A stretch of DNA of 64,000 bases from Streptomyces sp. NRRL F-5122 (GTDB lineage Bacteria; Actinomycetota; Actinomycetes; Streptomycetales; Streptomycetaceae). Positions 43,167 to 55,100 of this stretch are shown here, in pieces. The first letter of the stretch is position 1; each line of letters starts with the position of its first letter. The translations under genes were made by a program, and so were the position numbers. Under the pieces are notes generated by a model, which worked only from the letters and a program-made list of their open reading frames with translations, made no database searches and was not told the DNA's origin. Location of the stretch: NCBI RefSeq assembly GCF_001507435.1, contig NZ_LMWH01000150.1:1-64000 (forward strand), read 5' to 3'.

Positions 43167-46100
43167 ATGGCGATCGAGGCTTCGCCCCAGCTCAACAACC
43201 TGCTGTTCGTCCTGATCGGCGAACGCCTGCTCCAGGCGAACGAGGACCAGGCCTACGCCAGCCATCTGCCGTACAAGCGGCTCGGCAAGCGTGTCCTGGA
43301 ACTGTCCGACATCATCGAGCAGTCCGTCGTCGGCACGGGCAGGGCGCTGCCGCCCCGGGTCGGGAACGACTACGTGCGGGCGATGAACCTGTTCGTCAAC
43401 GACGGCGGAACGAACTACCTGAAGGAGTTCGCCGACCAGCTGGACGAGATCGCGCAGGGGCGCGTCCAGACGTCGATGAACATCACCGAGTCAAAGTGGC
43501 AGATCATCGCCGAGCTGATCCGGCTGCTCATCGAACTCGCCATCATCCTGGTGATGTCCATCTTCAGCGGCGGCTCCTCCGCCGGTGATGCGGCCGTCGC
43601 CAGGGCCCGCAGCCGCGTGGTGATCCTCACGGTCATGGACACGCTGCTCAAGCGGACGCATCTGATGCCCACCCTGAGCGAGGCGTTCGAAGAGGCGTTC
43701 ATGACCTTCGCGGTCCGGCTCGCCATGATGGTCGCAGGACCGGAGGGGCGCCGTCCCAAGGGCTTCGACTGGGCCCAGATCGCGCAGGACGGCGCCTTCG
43801 GCGCCTTCGCCTCGATCTTCCACGGCGCGTTCTCGAACGTCGGGAATGTCATCAGCAAGTTCTTCAAGAACAACCCCTTCGGGAAGGGCTTCGACAAGGA
43901 CTTCGCCAACGACGTGGTCTCGAAGGTCGGCAAGAACGACGTCCGTGACCTCGGCGGGAAGAACTCCCACTTCTCGCCGGACAAGGTGGCGCGGGACCTC
44001 GGCCGGGACGGTCGCGACTTCGTCGTGGAGGGGGGTTCGGAGGCCGCTGCCGAGTTCCTCGGCAGCGGCCTGTTCACGGGGAACTGGTCGACCAGTTGGG
44101 ACACCTTCCTCGGCGCGGGCATCAGCGGCAAGGTCGAGAACACGCTCAGCGCGGGAGCCGCGGGCTCCGGGAACTGGATCAGGAACACCTTCGGCCCGAA
44201 CACGCCCACGTCGAACGACGCTTCGGACGGCGGAGCCGACGGTACCCGTGGTGGTTCCCAAGACCATGCAGGAGGGACCCCGGGCACGTCCGGGAACGGC
44301 CCCGGCACCTCGGTGCCCCTGTCCACGGGTGGTGCCCCGGTCCCGGGATCCGGCTCCGGCACCCGTACGAGCTCCCTTTCCGGTACCCGCTCCGGCTCCG
44401 CCGAGGACTCCGCTTTCACACCGCCGCCCGTGCACACCAGCACGGTCGGCACGGGGAACACCCCCGGCACGGGCGGTCGTACCGGCCAGGCGGACCGCGG
44501 CGACGCGCACGGGGACGAGCGGACCGACGAGCACCAGCAGGCCCGTGCCGACCAGGGCGACGGTGCCGAAGGGACCGATCACAGCGGCGAGGAGAGCCCC
44601 ACCACCGGCGTCCTCACCGAGAGCGGCGACACCACCGCCCCGCACAGCCCCACGACGCACGGCGACCAGCCGACCGTCGACCACGCACCCGGCACCACGG
44701 GCTCGGCGTCCCCGCACCCCTCAACCGCTTCGCACGGACCGCGTACGACGTCCTCCGACGGGGCCTCCACTCCCCCGGACACCACCGAGGCAGCGGACGA
44801 CCGGGGGGACACGACGGTCACCCCGGCGCCCGCGGTCGACTCGGCGTCCCCGGTCACCCCGGCGTCCACCGTGGGCCCACCCCCGTCCGTCGCGGCTCCG
44901 CCCGCGCCGACCGCGCACCCGCCGGCAGCACCGGCCGTCGGCAACACCACCCCCGCCGAACACGACGCCTGGCGGCGGCTGATCACCACGCCCGACACCT
45001 CGCACGCGTCACAACAGCAGCTGCTCGACGAGATCGCGGCCCACCGCGGCGCAGACATGCCCTCGCCGGCGGAACTGGACCTGCGCAGGGCCGTGCACGA
45101 GCAGCTGGCCTCGCTGCCCGGGGTGACGGTGGTGGTGGACGACGCCGCGAACTTCGGCCACCAGGCCGCGGCCACCATGCTGATGGACTCGCTGCACGAG
45201 CTGGGCTACGAGGGGCGCATCACGGTCGTCGCCCCGGAAAGCGTCCAGGACCGGCTCCAGTTGCTGGTGCCGGACGCCATGAACCGGCGGATCGACTGGC
45301 AGACGGGCACGTTCGGGTCGGGCACGACGGGGTCCGGAGTCCAGGCCGGGAACATCAAGGACTCCCTGGTCCTGGTGGCCGCGAGCGACCGTCTCGACCC
45401 GGACTCGAAAACCGCCAAGGAGTTCCTCGACTTCGTCGGCGCGGACCGCGCGATCGTCCTCAAACCGTACGCCTGGGGCCAGTCGCACCGGCTGCTCTAC
45501 ACCCGCCCGGGCGCGGAGGGACCGGTCACGGTCCATGACCTGGAGGACGACGGAACCGGCACCCCGCCGATCCCCGGCGGCGCCCTGTACCGCTTCCATG
45601 TGCCGAAGCTGACCGGGCCCGAGCTGGACAACCTGATCACCGACCAGGTCGGCGGCGCGCGCGGTGAGGGTCTGCGGGCCGTGGTGGACGCCGTCCTGAA
45701 GAGCCGGGCCGATCTGATGCCCGTCTACGGCCTGCACAACGTGGCCGCCTCCGGCCGTGCCTCCGCCGTGAACACGCTGGCATCCGGAGCGCATGCGGCC
45801 GGGCTCGGCAGGCCTTCGGTGGTGATCACCTTCGGCGACGCCACCGTGCCGTTCGCTCCGCGCCACACCGCGGACTGGCTGGATCACGCCGACCTCGACG
45901 CCGAAGACCTGGCGGACCGTATCGCCGCCCTCGGCCCGGACCAGGTCCTGATCGTCAACGGCGGCAAGCTGCCGCAGGACGTGTTCCGGCAGGTGTACCA
46001 GCTCGGCACCCTGCCCGCCGTCCTGGAAGGTGCCAACACGAGCAACCTGGCACAGCTTCTCGGGCGCCCGTTCTTCTCCGTACTGACCCACCACACGCCG

Positions 46101-49100
46101 TACGACCGTCACGATCCCGACGCCGCCGACCGGCTCCAGGACGTCACCGAGGCGATCGTGCGCAAGAGCGAGTGGGGTACCCGCTTGGAGAGCGCCCCCG
46201 GCTGGGACGACCTCGAGAAGACTCATACCGCACGCTCGGTGCTGGGCGCGCTCCCCACGCTGGACGGGGGACGGCTGCTGACCCAGGACGAGATGCTGCG
46301 GCTGACCGACGCCCTGCCGAAGGAGCGGATCACCGGCATCCTCGGGAACGGCGACACCGTCCAGCGGATGGTGGACTTCGACTCGCACGATCTCGCGAAG
46401 GTCAAGCGGCAGATGCGGGATCCGGCCGAATTCGTCCTCACCACGGACCAGCACAAGCAACTGCAGAACGTGGTGGACGAGTTGCACGCCGGTCACGAGA
46501 GGACCGTGCGGGACGCCACCCACACGCTCTCGGTGGGTCCGACGCCGGAGCAGACGCGGGCCGTGGCCGACGCGATCAAGGACTCCGTGACCGAAGGCGC
46601 CCCGCTCCACACCTACTTCCGGAATCTGGCGGCGCAGGCCCGGGACCCGCGCAACGATCAGGTGCTCCAGGCGCTGAGGATCGCCTTCTCCGGGGCGCAC
46701 ACCGACGCCTCCTCCGGCCGGCCGCACCCCTTGCCGACGGTCTCCGCCCACGCTCCGGCACCGGCCCCGGAGCAGCAGAGCGCGCCGTCGAGCCCGGTCC
46801 GTACGGAATCGGCGATCCCGCCCGGCCCGGCCAGCGTCACCGTCGGCACCGTCGGCACCGTCGGCACCGGTCCGACGCGGACACAGGGGCCGTCCCCCGT
46901 GTCCACCGTGTCGGCGGCCTCGGGCGACCCCGGAGATTCCCACCTTTCCGACGATTCCGAAGATTCCGACGAGGACTTCGGTGACTTCACCGATCTGCTC
47001 GGCTCCTCCGACGACTCCGACGAGGACTTCGGCGACTTCACCGATCTGCTGGGCTCGTCCGAGCCCACCACGGGAGACCACACCGATCCGCTCGGCTCCT
47101 CCGAGCCCACCACGGGCGTCCTCGTCGAGAGCGGCAGCGGCAGCACCGCGCATCAGGACACGTCCGGCCACTCGGCTCCCTCCCTCGCCTCCCAGCCTGC
47201 CGCGACCGGCGGGGACCTCACCGCCGAGCAGTCGCTGACGGCGGCCCCGGCGGACTTCCTGGGGGCGAACGTCCTGTCCATGGACCTCGACGAGGGTCTG
47301 GCGCTGCACACCCCTGCGCTCGACCCGAACGCCCGTCGTGCGTTCGTCAGGGCCCTGGCCGATCCGGCCCTGGACCAGCACCGGTTCGTACTGGTCGAGG
47401 ACAAGCGCCGGGACCCCGGCGGGCGACCCGTGTATGTGCTGGCACCGGCGGTCGAGTGGTACGCGCACCACTACGCGGACGTCAGGTCCTTCGGTCTGCC
47501 CGCGGACGCGCTGCCTCCGCTCCGTGAGGAACACGGCTATGTGGAGGCCGCCTTCGCTCCCTACCTCACGGGAGGCACATCCGACCCCGAGCGCAGCATC
47601 GGGCACACCTCGGTACCCCGCGATCCACGCGACGGCTCCGGTCCCGGGCTGGTGGTGACGCCGGCCATGAACGGCTGTGCGTTCGTGGTGTCGGGCCACT
47701 CGGCGCCCGACCGCTTCACCGTATGGCACTACCAGTCGCCGGAGTCGAACTTCCATCACACCGTCGACTTCCGGCGCGACATACGGCCGACCGACTGGTT
47801 CGGCCACGACGAGTACTACGGCGGCGACCACGCGGAGGGCGGCGACCGGCTCTTCGAGGTCGCGAACATGCTGTGGCACGGTCCGAACGGCTGGGAGGTC
47901 CTCAGCCAGGAGAACCACACCAGTGCCACGGCGAAGGACTCCATCTCCTTCGGGCAGTTCCGCAGACGTCCGCTGGTCCTCGACCCCGGCCGGGAGCTCG
48001 AGCACACCGTGCGGTTCTACCAGGCGATGGCGCGCAGCGAGCGCGAGCAGCACAACTGGCCACTGCAGCAGCTGCGCAGGAAGATCCTCGACGTGGGCCC
48101 GGCGGGCGGCGATCCGCAGCTGCTGGCCAACCTGTTCGACGCCGTGGACGCGCATGTCGACCGCGAGGTGGCGGCGCTCGGGCGTGTCACCGACTTCGAG
48201 TCCCTCCGTGACCTCGCGGACCAGTTCAAGGCACAGCGCGCCTCGCTGCGCGATCAGCTCGAGAGCCTGATCGGCCAGGCGAGCGTCATCGGCGGCAATG
48301 CCTCCAGGGAGCAGCGCGGGGCCGCCGTCAAGGTGCGTGATCTCGCTCAGCAGTTGGTGAACGAGTTCATCCACAACCCGGCGAAGAACTGGACGGAGCT
48401 GCTGCGGGACGAGGGCGCGGCACCGCACCCCCGGACGGTCGCCGGGCTTCATCTGGCCAGGGCCCGGGCCGAGCGGGACGATCCGAGTTCGCTCCTGAAC
48501 GTACGCCGTGACGACCTCGCGCGCACAAGGCCCTCCGGTGCGGAGGCGACGGCGATGCAACAGGTCGTCGGCCGCGTCCAGAGCCATATCACCGACGAGA
48601 TCAGGCAACTGGAGCAGGTCACCGATCTCGCGGCCCTGGAGCGACTCGCGACGAGCCTCGCCGAGGGGCGCCGAAATCTCCAGCGGGAGCTCGTGGCGAA
48701 CTACGCCGGCATGATGGCCGCGGCCGCTCAGCAGCGCATGTCGACGGCCGCGATGCAGGCCATGACGGAGCGGCAGAGGCTGACGTCCCAGATGCTGGAA
48801 GTCTTCGTCAACAAGCCGTTCGACGACTGGATCACCGGCCTGAACCGTGCCGCGTCGGCCCTGGCGGGCCTGCGCCCGGCGGCCCCCACGGGAACGGCGG
48901 GGAGCAGCGCGCACCCCACGTCAGGCGTCCTCACCGAGGGCAGGAGCACAGGCGGCCGTTCCGCTCCGCCCGCCCGTCTGGTGCCCCGTCCCGTCACCCC
49001 CGCCGACTCCCCGGCCCCCGTCCCCGCCGTCCGTACGTCCTCCGTCCGCACCCTCGACGACCGCACCGTGGCCGACTCCTCGCTGCGCCGGATCACGCTC

Positions 49101-52100
49101 ACGGGGAGCGACGGACGGCAGGTGGGCCAGGCCTCCTACACACCGGGGGACTGGGCCCGGCGCGATCAGCGCATGCCCACCGTGCTCGCGGGCGGCACCT
49201 ACTCCGACCACCGCAGCGACCGTGCCGTCCTCGTGGGTTCACCGCACGCCGTGCCATGGCGGGAAGGCGGCGCCACCTTCTTCGCCGGGCACGGCACACC
49301 GACCCGGGTCACCCTCGCCCTTGCGGACGGGACCACCGTGCAGGTCACGGGCCGGGAACTGGCCCGCTATCTGGGACGCGGGGACCTCGGACCCAAGGAC
49401 CGGCCGATCGTGCTGTACTCGTGCTCCACCGGCCGGCCGCCGGAGCACGGCGGGCTGTCCGTCGCCCAGCACGTGGCCAATCTGACCGGCCGCGTGGTCC
49501 ACGCCCCCACCACCGAGGCCGGTACGGCCGTGGACAGCAAGGGGCAGATACGGCCGATCCTCTATCTGGACCCGGACGGAGCTCCGGGCGCCTGGACGGC
49601 CTTCACCCCCGAGCCGTCGGGTGACGCCCTGGACGACCTGGCGCGGCACGCGGGACTGCACGACGGCCCGGAGGCCGCTGACCCCTGGGCGCGCAACCGC
49701 ACCCTCCAGCTGATCCGGACGCTGCGCGGCACGCTCGGCACCGGCATCGAGGGCTCCGCCGAGCACCATGCGCTGCTGCGCGACCTCGCGGCACTGGACG
49801 CGCTTCGCTGGAACCCGGGCGCGAACGGCTCCGCCGCCGGACACACCGACGGCCGGATGACACCCGGCCTGCTGCGCCGGATCACCCGCGACCTGCTCGG
49901 TCTGCCCGACACCGCGACACCGGACGCGGAGCAGTACAGGACCGTGCTGACCGAGGCGGGCAGGGCCCACGACACCGACCCCGCCGCGCCACTGCACCGG
50001 CTGTCCCTGTCCTCCGTCCCCGACGCCTCCCCGTCCCCGCCAGGTCCACCGGGCGAGAGCACACCGGCCACGGACGCCCTGCCCGACGGTGGCGCGAAGG
50101 GATCACCCGAGGCGACCGCGGTCCGCACGGTGGCCCGGCAGCTCCCCGCGGCCGGCGGCCGGCCCCGGCTCGACGTGCTGAACGTGGCGGGCGACGGCGA
50201 CTGCTTCTTCACCTCGGTGCTGGCGAGTGCCGCCCGGCAGCAACCGGCCTCCGAGGTACGGAACATGACCGTGCGCCGGCTGCGCGACCATGCGGCGGAC
50301 TGGTTCGCCGACTCCGAACTGCGGGACGAGGAGCCCATGCGGATGGATCCGCTGGACGTCCTCGTGGGCGACCTGGACACCGTCACGCTGCGGCACGTAC
50401 TGGGCGGAGTACCGCTGCCCGCCCTCACCCCGGAACAGCAGGCCCGGGTGGACGGCGCGCCCCGGCAGGACCGGCGCCGGCTCGCCGACCAGCACCACGC
50501 CGACCTTCTGCGCACACGGCTCCTGGCCGGTCTGCGCGCCGGCGACGAGAGGGCGCAGGCCCATTGGCGGCGCCTGCTGCAGACCGCTTATCCGCGCTGG
50601 GCGCGGACGGCCCCGGACCTCGCCGAGATCACCGGCACCACGACCGCCGGCCTGGTGGAGCGGGCGATCCGTGACGTGCGGCTGTGGGCGACACCGTTCT
50701 TCGACCGCACGCTGCCCGCGGTCGCGCGGAGCATCGGGCTCGACGTGGTCGTGGTCCAGGACGGACGCCAGGACCACCACCTGGCCGAGGGCGCCACCGG
50801 CCCGGTGTACGTCCACTACAACGGCCGGGACCACTACTCGGCCGTCGCGCCCGCTGCGGCTCCCGGCGGGCCGTCCTCGTCACCGCCGAAGAAGAAGGTG
50901 CACTTCGCAATCGGCACCAAGGGCGGCAGTGCGGGGCAGCCCCCTACGTCCTCACCGGCGCAGAACCCGCCCGGGCCGAACGGGGCGAAGCGGGACGGAA
51001 CCGGACCGCAGCAGCCCAAGCCGGGCGAGAACAAGCCGGACAAGCCCAAGCCCGCCTTCTTCCGTATCGACACCGAGCTCGACACCCACCGTCCGCCCCG
51101 GCTCGACCGCTCGCTGCTGCCACCGCCCCGGGACGGCCGCGCGGTGGTCTTCAGCGACGGCAGCCGGCTCCCCGCCCATCTGACGGGCGACGGCGAGGAC
51201 GGCACGGCCTCGGGCAGTTACGGACAGGCCCGGGTCACCCTGCGCGGCACCGACCAGGTCGCACGCGAGATCGGCGCGCGGACGGGACTCGACGAGTCTG
51301 CCGATCCCGGCGCGGGCGAGGCCCTGGCCGATCTGGAGCGGGCACTGGGGGAGACCCCCTGGGCCTTCCACGGCGACGGCTACGAGTCCCCGCCGTTCCG
51401 GGACGCCCGGGGCCGGGTGCGGGTGCTGCGGGTCACCACCCGGCCGCACGGCAACTGGGAACGGTTCGCGGACGGTTACGGCGCTCCGTTCAAGTTCGAC
51501 GGGGTCCAGCGCAGTCAGGTCACCACCGGCGCGGGCAAGAACCTCAGCACTTCGGTGCGGATCGCCCCGAGTTTCGCCATCGGACCGCCCACGGGCGGGG
51601 CGCTCGCCGCCTACGGCCGTGTCGGTGGCGCCCTGGGTTACCACCGCTCGTACGACTACGGCATGCAGGAGCAGACCCTCAGTCAGGTCGAGACGCGGAT
51701 GGGTGACGGGTCCCATCTGCACCTGGACGACGTCCAGTACGAGGTGCAGGTGGTCGGCCCGCGCTCCGGTGTCGCGCGCAGCGGGCTGCCGCGGGCTTTC
51801 TTCACCGGCGAGAGCCACTTCACCTTCGGCGTGCGCAACGGGCTGTCCGTCCGGCTGTCGGACGGGGAGACCTCGCCGTCCCGGGCGGGGCGCGTGCCCC
51901 GCACCATGACACTCGGACCGTGGTCCGACTACCGCCTGGTGCACACCGAGGGCTACGGACCGGTCAAGAAGATGCGCGACTGGGCGCTGAGGCGGGCGGG
52001 TGCCGAACCGGGCACCGCCGCCTACGACGAGATCGCGGGGTTCTTCACGACGGAGAACTTCCACCGGATGGCCGACCGCCTCGCCCGGGACAAGGTGACC

Positions 52101-55100
52101 ACACGCCAGTTGGTCGGCGACGACCCGCAACGCTCCCCCGTGGGCGCCTTCGTGGTCGAGCGGGTGGTGCCCGGCGAGGCGCGGCTGCTCACCGAGTCAG
52201 CCGCCGCGGAGATGCGCAACACCATCCAGCGGGCGGTCAGGAACGAACGCTCGCTGGGCAAGTCGTACAGCCAGGAAATCAACGCGGCCGTCGGTCCGAG
52301 CGCCACCTTCGCCGACTTCTTCGGCATGCGCGCCGGGCTGCGGGCCATGGCAGGCCTCGCCGGACGGTACGCGCGCACCACGACGCACACCGGAGTCTTC
52401 GGCGGCGCCGGCAGCCGCAAGATCGTCGGTCAGGCCAAGAAGGTCCCCACCGACCTGTATCTGGTCCGCAAGACGGTTTATGTCCGCATGACCGGGGACA
52501 CGGAGCCCACGCCGTTCACCACCTGGAGCCTCGACCGGATGACGCGCACCGAGGCGCGCCGCCACGCGGGCTGGGACGACGGCACCACCCTGCGCAAGCG
52601 CCACCGCAACGCGCCGCACGCCCCGGTCTATCTGACCAAGGAGGACCCGGCGGTCCTCGGGATGAGCCGCCCCGAGGCGTTCACCCACGACGACGGTGCC
52701 CTGACCCGCAAGGACGGGACCGAGGGACCCGAGCGCACTCTGCTGGACACCTTCACCGATCAGGTCGTCCGGGCGGCGGCCCGCGCGTACCCCGGAATGG
52801 TCGCGCCGCTGGAGGAGTTCGGCGATCCGTCCGATCCCCGCTGGCGTGACGCCGAGCACTACCGGATGGCGCTCCAGAACACCCTGACCGTCATCAACAC
52901 GCTGTCCCACCACAGCATGGCCGGCCATCTCGAGACGCTCGTCACCACCGGCCTGCGGATCGGGCTGGTCGTACCCGGCCGCTTCACCCGGTCCTACCGC
53001 TGGATCTGGATCGACGGCCGGCTGACCGACCGGCGCTACGAGGGAACCCAGAACGACCTGATCGTGCGCGGCAGTGCCCCGGGCACCGAGCGCCTGGACG
53101 GACAGCAGAACGTCGTGCGCGGTTACGAGGCCGGGGTGGACGTCTCCGTGTCGGTGCGGGACTCCGCCAAGGACGTCATCGGCCTGCCCCCCAACACCGG
53201 CTCGCTCCAGGCGGGTCCGCGCTGGGGCCGGCAGACGGGCCGCAGGACCGGCTACGGCGCCACCGTCTCGTACGAGTCGCTGAGCATCGGCGCCTCGCCG
53301 TCCCATCTGCACAGCTATCGACTGGAGTTGTCCGCGGTCAGCGGCGGCTACTGGCGCTTCCGCAACCTGTGGCGCGGCGTCGCCTCGCTCGGCGTGCTCG
53401 GCACACACCATTTTGTACGGCGTGAGCAGGAGAGCCCACTCGTCGGCGGCACCGCGGGCAACGCGGTGACCGGCCGGGTGCTCCTCGCCGTGCCCGCCGA
53501 GCACACCCCTGCCACCGATCCGCACGCGGGGGCACAAACCCCGGCGCCGGTCGAGGTCGAGCAGATGGACCCGGCCCGGGCCAAGGCCCTTGCGACGGGA
53601 GACGTGCGGGGCGCCGGCCGGGAGCACGGCCCGAACCCGTTCGGGGACCTTCCGCACTATCCGCTCAGCGTGGGCGCCCACGGCGAACTCACCAAGGCCG
53701 CGGAGGACGTCATGCGTGACGCCTCGGGCGGTTCCTGGCACTTCGGGGAGACCGGCGCCCCCGCCCATGACGCCATGCTGCGGCCGTTCCAGGCGCAGTA
53801 CCTGACGGCCGACTTCGACCAGGCCTCGGGACCCGCCGGTTCGCGGATCACCGGTCTGTTCGGGAAGGGGCCCTACCTCAACCGGCTCGGCACACTCGTG
53901 CACCGTATGCGTGTGGTCCGTCCGCGGGTCGTCTCCAAGCCGGCCAAGATAGAGACGGAGCAGACGCTCGGCAGCGACCTCCAGGCCTCCGGCGCCGTCA
54001 CCACCACCCAGAGCTTCACGGTCATCGGCAGCGCGGTTTTCCTCCACACCCATCCCACCGGGCCCTCGATCGCCGGTTCCTACGGGCTCGTCGGGCGCCG
54101 GGGACGGCTGCGCGCGGTGACGCACAGCGTGAACCGCACCGTCACCGCCGACATCAATCCCGTCGACGAGAGCCACAAGGTCCTCGTGGCGGGCGACACC
54201 GAGCACGACGTCGCCGGCTCGGTGCGGGCCGACGGGCTGCTGTCCCCGCTGCACTCCCTGGCCACCTGGACGCGGGCCCACTGGGCGGGACGCCGGCTGA
54301 CCTTCTCCGGGGACTGGCTCGGCCATCTGTCGGAGAAGGCCGCCCACCGGCTGGGGCTGCTCAGGGACCGGCTGGGAGAGGTGCCCCGGTACGCCGCGAA
54401 GGCCTGGAGCCAGCCCAAGTGGCTGCGCGACCACCCCTTCGGCTCGTACCCGGTGAACTCCCTGGACACCACCGCGGTGCTCGCCGACTTCGACGGCAAG
54501 CTGCGCGAACTGGGCGTCGACGACGCGAGTCGCGACCGCGTGCACTCCCTCGTCACCCCGCGGGCCGTACGTGCCCTGCGGGAACAGCTGACCTCCACCG
54601 GCGCCGCGGCACGGACCCGTATCGGGGGGCCCGGGTGGCGCAGCGTCCGCGTCGGCGGGCGCACCGCCGCCCTCAAGGTGGAACTGGTCGCGGAGGAGCC
54701 GGAGTTCGACGGCCTCGGCCACAGTGCGGTCCTCAAGGACGGCCGGCACGCCACCGAGACCACCGAGGACGCCGTGAGCAGCAGCGGCACCAAGGCCGTG
54801 GGCATGAGCGTCGGCGAGGCGGTGCGCACCGGCGACCCCGTCGCCCGGGCCGCCGGACCGACCTACGGCGAGCTGGGGTCGAGCACCCAGCAGACCACGA
54901 CCGCACGCTCCACGACCCGCTGGCGGTCCTCGATCTTCTACGCCAACGAGCCCTACGCCGAATACCTCACCCGCTACACCCTGCGGCTCACCCTGGATCT
55001 GGGCGGCGGCCGTACCGTCCATGCCGAGGGCGCGGTCGGCAGGATGCGCGAGCAGCTGCCGTTGAGCCTCAGCGTCCCGGCCACGGCACCGGCGGACGGA

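Noticed and set aside
45009..48914. 1301-codon minus-strand frame inside the giant gene
   Set aside because: Typical antisense shadow of GC-rich coding DNA (His/Gly/Arg-rich, no recognisable domain).
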